Positions 28,025 through 35,395 of a stretch of 35,395 nt of DNA are shown one piece after another. The position numbers and the translations under genes were made by a program. Under the pieces are notes generated by a model. That model worked only from the letters and a program-made list of their open reading frames with translations, searched no databases and was not told where the DNA came from. Position 1 is the first letter of the stretch. Each line of letters starts with the position of its first letter. This DNA is from Gammaproteobacteria bacterium (GTDB taxonomy: Bacteria; Pseudomonadota; Gammaproteobacteria; SZUA-140): the NCBI GenBank assembly GCA_015491865.1, contig WFVD01000024.1, positions 1 to 35,395 on the forward strand, given 5' to 3'.

Positions 28025-28039
28025 TATGGCGTAGCCATA
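28025..28039 (+). other. Short hairpin between the pseudokinase and HPt genes
   Basis: TATGGC-GTA-GCCATA is a perfect 6-base-pair stem with a 3-base loop, without a following T-run, in the 100-base gap between the two genes. It could be an mRNA-stability element or chance. Confidence 0.3.
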
Positions 28040-28070
28040 ATGTACTTAGTCAGGATTAAGGAAGTAGGCG

Positions 28071-28802
28071 ATGGATGAGCAAGCTCTTATTGAAAGTTTG
28101 GGTAATGATTTTGTGCAGGACCTCGTTGATAACCGTCTGAGCTTTTTTCATAATCTTCTCCTGGAGCTTGATAATGAAGGGGATGCGGGCGGTCAGGAAG
28201 TCTATGAAGAGCTATTTCGTCGTTTTCATGGAGCTAAAGGGACTGGTGGTATCTTTGGTATGTACAGTATAAGCACAGTTTTTCATCAGCTGGAAAACTA
28301 TCTAACCCTGTTGAAGTCCCATGGTGATCACAACAAACCTGATGTCTTTATAAAAATGCACCATGAGTTAGATCTTGTTGAGAAAATGGCGTTAGCGTGG
28401 CTGGCAGGCGAGCGTGATCTTAGAAAGTTGATGGTTGAAGATAAAGCCTCTCTCCATTCAAATGAGTTTGCACTGGTACTGGAGCCGATGAAGAGTCTGG
28501 CCAGTCAAATTATCGCAACGCTGCAGAGTAATGGCTATGAAACTACACTGGTTCAGGATGGAGTGCAGGCAATTCAGCATCTTGTTTCCAGACCTTTCAA
28601 TATTTTTGTGACATCGGAGCAGAATAAATATATAAACGGCTCGGAGTTGATTGGGTTTGTGAAAATAACGCCGCGGTTTTCGACTATCAAAACCATCTAT
28701 CTGACGACAGAAAACAGGCGAAAATGGACCACCTTTTCTCCTGATGTCATTATTAAAAAAGACAGCTCTCTGCTAGAGTCTTTTGACATGGCTGTATCGT
28801 AA
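28071..28802 (+). CDS. HPt phosphotransfer protein with degenerate receiver domain
   Basis: The N-terminal 120 residues form an HPt four-helix domain with the motif RRFHGAKGTGGIFG. His53 is the expected phosphotransfer residue (HxxKG). The C-terminal part (about 134-240) has the pattern of a receiver (ALVLEPMKSLASQII, GYETTLVQDGVQAIQHL), but the acidic pair is lost and the acceptor Asp position is Ser182 (FNIFVTSEQ). The Thr (about 212) and Lys (229/230) remain. It should shuttle phosphate from a hybrid kinase to a receiver. It lies 100 bases after the pseudokinase gene on the same strand and ends 5 bases from the convergent aldolase gene. AAGGAAG precedes the ATG. Confidence 0.85.
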   Translation: MDEQALIESLGNDFVQDLVDNRLSFFHNLLLELDNEGDAGGQEVYEELFRRFHGAKGTGGIFGMYSISTVFHQLENYLTLLKSHGDHNKPDVFIKMHHELDLVEKMALAWLAGERDLRKLMVEDKASLHSNEFALVLEPMKSLASQIIATLQSNGYETTLVQDGVQAIQHLVSRPFNIFVTSEQNKYINGSELIGFVKITPRFSTIKTIYLTTENRRKWTTFSPDVIIKKDSSLLESFDMAVS

Positions 28803-28807
28803 CGCTT

Positions 28808-30793
28808 TTAAATAACACGCTCATTCCCACCATCAAGAGGTACATTGGCACCAGTAATTTTTGAGAACAATGTGTCGCACATTTCAGCGGCAAGTGCGGC
28901 GACATCTGATGAATAAATCTCAACTTTGAGCAGATTTTTCTTTTTATAGGCTTCAATAGTTATACCATAATGTTTTGCTCGTGATTCAAGCACTTCGTCG
29001 CTCCAGATGGCAGTATCGAATACCGCGTCTGGATGAATGCTGTTAATGCGGATGTTATCTTCGCTCCATTCTAGTGCTGCGATGCGGGCTAACTGCCCAA
29101 GTGCCGCTTTTGAAGCGGAATAGGCTGCTGCACCAGGGCCTGGCGCTGCTACATTCTTTGAGCCGATAATTACAATCCGTCCACCACGGTAGGCGCGTTT
29201 TAGTAGTGGATGGCACTGGCGCATAATTCTCAGATTCGCATCAAGATTGACTGACATGACCGAACGCCACTGTTCATCGCTGAGCGAGTCAATGCGATTA
29301 CTCGGAGGGAAAATGCCGGCATTAAGTAGTAGCATATCAATACCACCAAATCGGCTGACACCTGATTGAATGGCGCCTTCAAGCGCTGTCGGTGAAGTGA
29401 TATCACAGCTAATTCCAATGTAATTTGCATGTTTGTAGAGTGTGGTCACATGATGGTTAATATCAAGTGCGATGACGGCGGCCCCTTTCTTAAGAAATGC
29501 TGTGACTGAGGCTTTTCCAATGCCAGAGGCTGCGCCGGTTATGAGTACAACTTCACCCGAGAGTGATGGAGGAGAGCCTGCTTTTTTAAGCTTGGCCTGT
29601 TCAAGGCTCCAGTATTCGACATCAAAAATATCCTTTGCAGGAAGCGCCTGGTAACCGCCAAGCTTTTCGGCGCGTAGAATAATATCGATGGTGTGACGGT
29701 AGATATCAGCAATGATATCGCTCTCTTTACCGCTTCGTCCGATTGTACATAAGCCCAGCTCAGGGTCTATAACGACCCGTGGGCAGCTATCCAGCATTGT
29801 CTTGGTTTCACTGGCCTGTGGTGCCTGAGTTTCAAAATAGGCGGTGTAGGCTCTGCTATAAGCTGCAATGTCCTGCCCGAGCAAAGGGATACGTTTAGTG
29901 CGAATCACGTGATCTGGCGTTGCCGGGCCTGATTGTGTAATGCGCTCCAGGTCGTTTCGCTGTGAAAAAGCGCGTACCTTCTCTTCATGATGGCTTGAAA
30001 GTAGCATCGGAACGCCGGCAGTTTTAGAGGCCTGTAGTCTCAATCTTGAGAGCGCTTCAACATTAATTTTATGTGGTGGTGTTGGTGAATAGCCGATATC
30101 CCATGCGTTGTTTATGTGGAGATAAGCTTTTGCTCGTGAAACAAGCTCAATCATTCGCTCATAAGAGTCCCTGGCGCTCTCACCGAATGAAAAGACGCCG
30201 TGGTTCATCAATATCATCCCGATGGTTTTATCCGTTGCTTCCTCGCGGAAGCGTGTAGCACAGAGGCGAGCAAGGTCGAAGCCTGGCATGACGTAGGGAA
30301 TAACGATCACTTCATCGCCATATATCTCACGGATACGTGCCTCGCCATCCACTGTATTTGTAATCGATACAACAGCGTCTGCATGGGTGTGGTCGACAAA
30401 TTTATGCGGGATTGTTGCGTGTAAGATCGCCTCGACCGACGGGGTTGGTGCATTTGCCTGCGTCATATGGCTGCGCAGTTCATTGACCATCTCAATATCG
30501 GAGAGCTGTTCAAGTTGGGCAAGTTTAATAAGGTGTGCTAAACGTACAGGAGAGAAGCCAGGGGCTTCTATCGTTTCAAGATCCCAGCCGCTGCCTTTCA
30601 CATAGAGGATCTCTTCTCGTTCGCCTGTGATGGTTGTCTCTTCGATCTTAACAGATGTATTTCCACCACCGTGAAGAACGAGGGTTTTATCTTCTCCAAG
30701 AAGGCGGGATGTATAGACGCGTAGTGAGAGGTCATCGGTCAGCTTAGAAGCTGTTTCATTGTCCCAGCGGTTGGTGATTTCTGTAGTATTCAT
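28808..30793 (-). CDS. Bifunctional class II aldolase / short-chain dehydrogenase
   Basis: This is a 661-residue fusion. The N-terminal class II aldolase/adducin domain (about 15-390) has zinc-binding His135 and His137 (VDHTHADAV) and His198 (LMNHGVFSFG). The C-terminal short-chain dehydrogenase (about 412-661) has the NAD(P) motif TGAASGIGKA (about 419-428), NAG, Ser545 and YSASK (Tyr558, Lys562). The same architecture is known in rhamnulose-1-phosphate aldolase/lactaldehyde dehydrogenase (RhaEW, YuxG) proteins, but no other rhamnose gene is nearby, so the substrate is open. The ATG at 30793 lies 20 bases from a perfect FNR box, which would overlap the promoter. Confidence 0.93.
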   Translation of the reverse strand: MNTTEITNRWDNETASKLTDDLSLRVYTSRLLGEDKTLVLHGGGNTSVKIEETTITGEREEILYVKGSGWDLETIEAPGFSPVRLAHLIKLAQLEQLSDIEMVNELRSHMTQANAPTPSVEAILHATIPHKFVDHTHADAVVSITNTVDGEARIREIYGDEVIVIPYVMPGFDLARLCATRFREEATDKTIGMILMNHGVFSFGESARDSYERMIELVSRAKAYLHINNAWDIGYSPTPPHKINVEALSRLRLQASKTAGVPMLLSSHHEEKVRAFSQRNDLERITQSGPATPDHVIRTKRIPLLGQDIAAYSRAYTAYFETQAPQASETKTMLDSCPRVVIDPELGLCTIGRSGKESDIIADIYRHTIDIILRAEKLGGYQALPAKDIFDVEYWSLEQAKLKKAGSPPSLSGEVVLITGAASGIGKASVTAFLKKGAAVIALDINHHVTTLYKHANYIGISCDITSPTALEGAIQSGVSRFGGIDMLLLNAGIFPPSNRIDSLSDEQWRSVMSVNLDANLRIMRQCHPLLKRAYRGGRIVIIGSKNVAAPGPGAAAYSASKAALGQLARIAALEWSEDNIRINSIHPDAVFDTAIWSDEVLESRAKHYGITIEAYKKKNLLKVEIYSSDVAALAAEMCDTLFSKITGANVPLDGGNERVI

Positions 30794-30812
30794 AATAGGG
30801 TTTTATAACGTT

Positions 30813-30826
30813 TTGATTTAAATCAA
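30813..30826. promoter_or_regulatory. FNR/ANR-type box TTGAT-TTAA-ATCAA
   Basis: TTGATTTAAATCAA is a perfect 14-base palindrome identical to the FNR/ANR consensus. It is centred about 27 bases before the aldolase/dehydrogenase ATG and about 270 bases before the kinase start. Closeness to the aldolase start suggests repression of that gene when oxygen is low. Activation of the divergent kinase would require a start site near 30861. Confidence 0.7.
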
Positions 30827-30885
30827 GAAACTTGTGTCAAGTTAGGTCCTGTAAGAATTATATCGCAAAATCATGGTGTTATCTC

Positions 30886-30912
30886 TAATGCAGTGAAAAT
30901 AAATGCCGATAT
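30886..30912 (+). promoter_or_regulatory. Possible sigma-28 promoter before the hybrid kinase
   Basis: TAATGCAG, exactly 11 bases, then GCCGATAT. The -10 matches the FliA consensus at 7 of 8 positions, but the -35 at only 4 of 8. It is about 180 bases before the preferred start of the hybrid kinase and mirrors the stronger element at 26367. Confidence 0.4.
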
Positions 30913-31091
30913 GAACAGTGCGGCGTTATCTCTATTAATCGCCGAAATAGTCGTAGGTCTATTTTTCACATGAAATATCTAGTGATGCTGTTTGTAATGT
31001 AACAATCGCTCGTCTCTTTTATTCAGAGGCGGTGTTCATATGGGCGAATGTTGGGTATCTAAATTCTGTAATGAGGTTTAAAAGGATAACA

Positions 31092-34000
31092 GTGAGCAGG
31101 GGTGGGCAGGCAGTTGTTGTCGTATTTGCTACTTTAGCAATATTTTTGATGAGCTGGCAATATCAGCAGCAGGTTGCGAGTATCCACTCCAGTTTCGAGC
31201 GTCAGGCAGAGGCGCAGATTAGCCATATCATGGTTGCAGTAGAACGTGAGATGGAAGTTGTTGCCTCCGATATATTTGAGGCGGTTAATCATCTGGAGAG
31301 CTATGAAAGTAAGACGGGCTATGCAGACCTTAAAGAAATTGTGAGCCAGGCTGGTGAGAATATTGATTTAGTCAGGCGATTCCACCAGCTACAAAAAACG
31401 GCTTCTTTACACGAGCTACTCATCACTCAGCATGATGAGGTGATTAAAAGCTACTCTCTACTTTCAGGTGACATCGGTGATTATGATGTTATCCATATTC
31501 AAAAGCATTATGAGTGGCTATCCCAGAATGAGGTGCCACTTTATGGTGATAAACGGCCAGCAATCATAAGTAGTACATCTGATCGAAAAAAACACCATAT
31601 CTACTATTCCATGCTTTTAGCAGTAAAAACTGATGAGAAAAATCCAATGATGGTGACTGCCATGATAGGTATTGACCAGTTACAGCGTCAGCTACCGGTT
31701 GGTTATTATCTTAACCTGGATGGCACCAAATACTATTCACCTGATAGCAGGGGTAGTGCAGTGACAACCCCGGTGGATGGTAGTGTTGAATATTCTGAGC
31801 CTTTTGATTCAATTGGCAATCATATGCTCTGGGGGCAGTGGAGTGTTGGTATCTCCGGGGCGAATGATGATCATTATTTAACATCATCCGATAAGGCTTC
31901 TCAGACATACAGAATAGAAGTCATTGTGATTCTTGTTTTAGCTCTAATCTCGATTTTAGCCCTGGAGTACAGCTTAAGAGTGAGGCGCTCACTTTTAAGG
32001 GATCACGAGGCGGTTAAAGCGTCCCTTGTTCAGCGTGAGGAAGAGCTTGGGGAGTCTCAGGAAAATAGCAAGGCAATGTCACATGACTTGCTGGAGAGTG
32101 AGCTTAAACTGCATAGCATCATTAACGTTTCAACAGATGGTGTCATTATCTGTGATGACAGTGGTGTTATTACCAATATTAACCAGGCAGTAAAGAAACT
32201 TTTTGGTTATCTGGAGAGTGATATTGTTGGCAGGAATATTGATTTTCTTTTTCCTGAATATTCTGGCAATAAAGATAATAAAAGTTTGATACATGATTGT
32301 GTTGGGGAGAATTCGGCATCTAAATCAATAGAGATTAATGCTCTCTCCAGCGATAACCAGTTTATAGAGGTAGAGCTTAGCCTTACTCGTGTAAAAGTAG
32401 GCTGGCATGAGGTGTGGTCAATCGTTGTGCGTGATATTAGTGAACGTGTGCGTAATAAAAATGAGATTCGTGATGTTCAGGAGAACCTGAGAGCTGTTAT
32501 TGACAATATTGCGGAAGGTATTATTACTTCCGATGAAAGAGGCGTTATTCTTACTTTTAATCCTGCTGCCGAGCAGATTTTTGGCTGGAATGCCACTGAT
32601 ATTATTGGTCACAATGTATCCGAATTGATGACAGGTGATGATAAAAAGCACCATGACGAGCACCTTAACCGTTATCTCACTTTTAAGAAACGTAAAGTAC
32701 TGGGTGTTGGGCCACGGGAGGTTGTTGGGTTAAGAAAGAATGGTGATACTTTCTATATGGAGATTGCTACGAGTGAAATGTTTAGCGGTGACAAGCGCGT
32801 CTTTATCGCAATCGTTCATGATGTAACAGAAAGAAAGATTATCGAAAAGAATATGCACATGTCATATTCGGAGCTAGAGTCGCTGGTTGATTCACATACG
32901 GAAGATCTTAAACGAGTTAATAGAGAATTAGTTAAAGCGAGAGATGAGGCGCTTGTCGCTGCGAGAAGTAAATCCGAATTTTTAGCAATGATGAGTCATG
33001 AAATCAGAACCCCTATAAATGGTGTTCTTGGGATGCTGAGTCTTGTGCGAGATACATCGCTTAATGACGAGCAGCGTGATTATATCGAGTCAGCATACGC
33101 TTCAGGTGAAATATTACACTCTCTGTTAAATGATGTTCTAGATTTATCTAAGATCGAAGCCGGTAGGATGAGTCTTGACTGTGATGATTTTGATATTTAT
33201 AAGGTCGTTGAGAAGGCGATTCATATAACCTCAAAGACATTGCATGATAATGATATTGTTATCTCCTGTTTTATCTCAAAAGATGTTCCTCGTTATGTCT
33301 ATGGTGATGGAGGCAGGTTACGGCAGATCCTGTCAAATCTAATTAGCAATGCTGTAAAATTTACTAGAGAGGGGGGGGTGTCGGTCTCTCTCTCAGTAAA
33401 ATCACTCTTTGATGAAAGTATGATACTTGGTTTTGAGGTGACTGATACCGGCATTGGGATTGAGGAGGCTGATGCTGAAAGAATATTTGAAGAGTTCTCC
33501 CAGGCAGATAATTCTGAACGACGTAATTACGGTGGTTCAGGGCTAGGGCTGTCAATATGTAAACGGTTTGTGACAATGATGGGTGGTGAAATATCAGTAG
33601 AGTCTGATCCAGGTCAGGGGAGCTGTTTCTCATTTACCGCAACTTTTAAAAGGTCTGATAAGTCAGAGTCTGGCATGTTATTTAAGCCATGCCATGTTCT
33701 ATTGTTATCTGAGAACAATATTATTAAAAATAACTTTTTTACTCAATTAACAGATTGGGAGTGTGAAGTTAGTTTTATTAGAGTAGAAGAGCTTCTTTCT
33801 GGTCTTGATGGTGCGAAGAGAGGTGATAATGAAATATTGATTGTTGAGCTAGACCCATTACAGCATGAAAACCTGACAAATGATGTTGTTAAAATGGTTG
33901 ATGGAATTTCCAGACTAAATATCAAAACGTTATTTACAGAGATTGATGGCCTTCCTTACCGCTCAATCATCGCTAATAATGTTGCTAACGAAATTATTTT

Positions 34001-34499
34001 ATTAAGTCGTCCTATTCTACCTGGTGAGCTTCTCATTAAAATTAGCAGGCTACTAGGAGGCGAATGCGAAGGGCGTGGAATTATCGAATCAGCTATTGTC
34101 GATGATGACAATACTGAGCTAAATGATGTCACTATATTGGTTGCTGAGGACAATGTAGTTAATCAGAAAGTGATTGCGGCTATGCTTAAAAAAATAGGTG
34201 TGAAATCCGATATTGCCAATAATGGGGAGGAGGCTATCTCGGCATTGACTGATGTTAATCACGGCTACAAGCTGGTCTTGATGGATTGTCAAATGCCTGT
34301 AGTTGATGGCTATGCAGCGACACGAAAGATACGACTACTGGAAAAAGAGGATGGGGTGCGTCGCATACCGATTATAGCAATGACCGCCCACGCGCTGCCG
34401 GGTGATCGTGAGAAATGCCTTGATGCCGGTATGGATGACTATCTTACTAAACCGATAAACCTGGAAGTGGTAAAGAAAGCACTTCTTGAATGGGTTTAG
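31092..34499 (+). CDS. Membrane hybrid sensor histidine kinase with two PAS domains and two receivers
   Basis: Positions are counted from the longest frame (GTG at 31032, 1155 residues). Membrane helices lie at about 26-42 and 295-313, enclosing a periplasmic sensor of roughly 250 residues of unrecognised type. PAS 1 is at about 358-475 and PAS 2 at about 482-602. HisKA follows with His656 (MMSHEIRTP), then HATPase with Asn773, DTGIGI and GGSGLGLSICK. A degenerate receiver (about 886-1010) and an active receiver with Asp1085 (LMDCQMPVVDGY) and Lys1140 end the protein. PAS 2 contains HHDEHLNRYL and REVVGLRKNG, as in FixL-type haem PAS. The start is set at the GTG at 31092 because AAGGA lies 5 bases upstream; the ATG at 31071 and the GTG at 31032 lack a well-spaced site. 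Its terminal receiver is a candidate donor for the HPt protein. Confidence 0.92.
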   Translation: MSRGGQAVVVVFATLAIFLMSWQYQQQVASIHSSFERQAEAQISHIMVAVEREMEVVASDIFEAVNHLESYESKTGYADLKEIVSQAGENIDLVRRFHQLQKTASLHELLITQHDEVIKSYSLLSGDIGDYDVIHIQKHYEWLSQNEVPLYGDKRPAIISSTSDRKKHHIYYSMLLAVKTDEKNPMMVTAMIGIDQLQRQLPVGYYLNLDGTKYYSPDSRGSAVTTPVDGSVEYSEPFDSIGNHMLWGQWSVGISGANDDHYLTSSDKASQTYRIEVIVILVLALISILALEYSLRVRRSLLRDHEAVKASLVQREEELGESQENSKAMSHDLLESELKLHSIINVSTDGVIICDDSGVITNINQAVKKLFGYLESDIVGRNIDFLFPEYSGNKDNKSLIHDCVGENSASKSIEINALSSDNQFIEVELSLTRVKVGWHEVWSIVVRDISERVRNKNEIRDVQENLRAVIDNIAEGIITSDERGVILTFNPAAEQIFGWNATDIIGHNVSELMTGDDKKHHDEHLNRYLTFKKRKVLGVGPREVVGLRKNGDTFYMEIATSEMFSGDKRVFIAIVHDVTERKIIEKNMHMSYSELESLVDSHTEDLKRVNRELVKARDEALVAARSKSEFLAMMSHEIRTPINGVLGMLSLVRDTSLNDEQRDYIESAYASGEILHSLLNDVLDLSKIEAGRMSLDCDDFDIYKVVEKAIHITSKTLHDNDIVISCFISKDVPRYVYGDGGRLRQILSNLISNAVKFTREGGVSVSLSVKSLFDESMILGFEVTDTGIGIEEADAERIFEEFSQADNSERRNYGGSGLGLSICKRFVTMMGGEISVESDPGQGSCFSFTATFKRSDKSESGMLFKPCHVLLLSENNIIKNNFFTQLTDWECEVSFIRVEELLSGLDGAKRGDNEILIVELDPLQHENLTNDVVKMVDGISRLNIKTLFTEIDGLPYRSIIANNVANEIILLSRPILPGELLIKISRLLGGECEGRGIIESAIVDDDNTELNDVTILVAEDNVVNQKVIAAMLKKIGVKSDIANNGEEAISALTDVNHGYKLVLMDCQMPVVDGYAATRKIRLLEKEDGVRRIPIIAMTAHALPGDREKCLDAGMDDYLTKPINLEVVKKALLEWV

Positions 34500-34570
34500 G
34501 CGCAAACAAGCTCGCCGGTTATCATGAAAAAATTCGTGAAATAGAGTATCACTACCCTGTATAACTCCGT

Positions 34571-34576
34571 TATAAT
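34571..34576 (+). promoter_or_regulatory. -10 element of the tRNA-Arg gene
   Basis: A perfect TATAAT lies 26 bases before the tRNA, followed by a GC-poor initiation region. No good -35 TTGACA is seen 16-18 bases upstream. Confidence 0.45.
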
Positions 34577-34601
34577 TGCTTCTCAAAAATATCGTTCGTA
34601 T

Positions 34602-34678
34602 GCCCCGGTAGCTCAGCTGGATAGAGCGTCCCCCTCCTAAGGGGAAGGCCAGAGGTTCGAATCCTCTTCGGGGCGCCA
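34602..34678 (+). tRNA. tRNA-Arg (anticodon CCU)
   Basis: The 77-base sequence folds as a full cloverleaf. The acceptor stem is GCCCCGG with TCGGGGC, the D-arm contains GCTCAGCTGGATAGAGC, and the anticodon stem TCCCC/GGGGA has loop CTCCTAA, giving anticodon CCT at 34636-34638. The T-arm is AGAGG-TTCGAAT-CCTCT, with discriminator G and an encoded CCA end. It decodes AGG, a minor Arg codon. Such tRNA genes are frequent integration sites; an IS66 relic begins about 180 bases downstream. Confidence 0.97.
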
Positions 34679-34937
34679 GTATAAGAAGAGCGTTATTTAC
34701 TCTCTAAAGTTTGTTTAACGGCGTGGCGCAAATCAGCTCCTGATAGAGCCGTACCTGGCTGAATTGAATCTAACCTGACAATGCGCTTCCATAAATCCGG
34801 CAGCTTTCATATCATCTTTGAATTACTACAGATCACTATAGATGGTAATTATTCAGTAAGCGCAAAACAAACCCCACCCTATCAACCTGGTAACATCCAG
34901 CACGCGCTATGCATTTCAATAATAGCGGAGTACGCCA

Positions 34938-35273
34938 ATGGATAACGCACAAGGAATTTCTCTGACAGAACGCCAACGTTACTGACTTCACCACCTCCAG
35001 GCCTGCGAGGCCTCGGGCAAAGGCATTGCCTCATATGCAAAAGCTCATGAGATCAAAGCCAAGACAATGTATGCAGGCAAGAAGGCGTTGATCAACAAAG
35101 GTGTGTTGCCACGCACACGACCAGCCCGGTTCCAGCGGGCGCAGGTGGCTGATTCGATGGTGACCAACGCGTGGTGCATTCAATTGCCCAATGGTATCTC
35201 GATTTCCTTCAGCGGCTCAGTCGATACCAGTACATTAGCCACCGTACTGAACACGGCGGTCACCATTGGATGA
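34938..35273 (+). pseudogene. IS66-family TnpA with in-frame stop
   Basis: From the ATG at 34938 the frame reads MDNAQGISLTERQRY, then TGA at codon 16 (34983-34985). It then continues open as LHHLQACEASGKGIASYAK to a stop at 35273 (112 codons in all). This is the small accessory protein TnpA of IS66 elements. An ATG at 35067 opens a 68-codon remnant. Confidence 0.75.
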
Positions 35274-35395
35274 TGCGCCCATCGAACGACCTGCCAGCGG
35301 TGTATCTATGTCGAGATATTGCGATTTCCGCAAGGGCATCAACGGGCTGGCAATACTGGTGGAAGAGGCGTTGCAACACGATCCATTTTCTGAAC
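35270..35395 (+). pseudogene. IS66-family TnpB, frameshifted and partial
   Basis: The ATG at 35270 overlaps the tnpA stop and begins MMRPSNDLPAVYLCR, the classical TnpB start. After that, one base is missing relative to the family (8 bases where 9 are expected). The rest (DFRKGINGLAILVEEALQ) is then found in the neighbouring frame up to the window end. Confidence 0.75.

Larger units (their letters stand above)
34856..35395 (+). mobile_element. IS66-family element relic, truncated by window edge
   Basis: The left end is placed at GTAAGCG (34856), the usual IS66 terminal sequence, about 80 bases before tnpA. tnpA and the start of tnpB follow in the standard overlapping order. Both are mutated (stop codon and frameshift), so this copy is inactive as sequenced. 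The tnpC transposase gene would be to the right, outside the window. Confidence 0.75.

Overview
The window reads as chromosomal DNA of a gammaproteobacterium. It has a DksA, a long-form RluA-type pseudouridine synthase, a hopanoid-type HpnD, an FNR/ANR-type box and sigma-28-like promoters. It also has a complete group 3b (NADP-linked) [NiFe]-hydrogenase locus, a combination common in sulfur-oxidising or facultatively chemolithotrophic lineages. No 16S or marker set is present, so the lineage is an inference. Both edges hold decayed insertion sequences: IS3 family on the left and IS66 family on the right.

Layout. 1-757: IS3 relic (orfA with a stop codon, orfB with a frameshift, cut by the window edge). 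793-2931 (-): methyl-accepting chemotaxis protein with its own terminator. 3126-4793 (+): RluA-family pseudouridine synthase. 4794-5692: about 900 bases without a convincing gene. 5775-6857 (+): cheB, preceded by an overlapping 31-codon ORF. 6861-10206 (-): moaB-moeA-mobA (molybdenum cofactor) followed by hpnD. 10465-10857 (-): PilZ protein. 11184-13145 (-): acs. 13328-14089 (-): DksA with a long Lys-rich N-terminal extension. 14354-15514 (+): class I/II aminotransferase. 15801-15875 (+): 24-residue single-pass membrane miniprotein.

15893-26169 (-) is a tightly packed, mostly overlapping 11-gene unit, in transcription order hypC-hypA-hypB-hypD-hypF-hypE-hyhB-hyhG-hyhS-hyhL-endopeptidase. It holds the four structural subunits of a cytoplasmic NAD(P)-linked hydrogenase, six Hyp maturation factors and a maturation protease, so the enzyme can plausibly be assembled from this locus alone.

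26756-34499 carries the parts of a multistep phosphorelay on separate proteins. There is a large membrane hybrid kinase (31092-34499; His, ATPase, degenerate receiver, active receiver), a stand-alone HPt protein with a degenerate receiver (28071-28802), and a receiver joined to a histidine-kinase module that has lost its phospho-accepting His and the Mg-binding Asn (26756-27970). A bifunctional class II aldolase/short-chain dehydrogenase (28808-30793) lies between them on the opposite strand. A near-perfect sigma-28 promoter stands before the receiver/pseudokinase gene, a weaker one before the hybrid kinase, and a perfect FNR box lies between the aldolase and the kinase. A tRNA-Arg(CCU) and the IS66 relic close the window.

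Most noteworthy: the distributed phosphorelay ending in a dead kinase; a roughly 75-base dispersed non-coding repeat present twice; moeA without any ATG, GTG or TTG before its conserved N-terminus; the histone-H1-like DksA extension; and small ORFs beside the hydrogenase and cheB.
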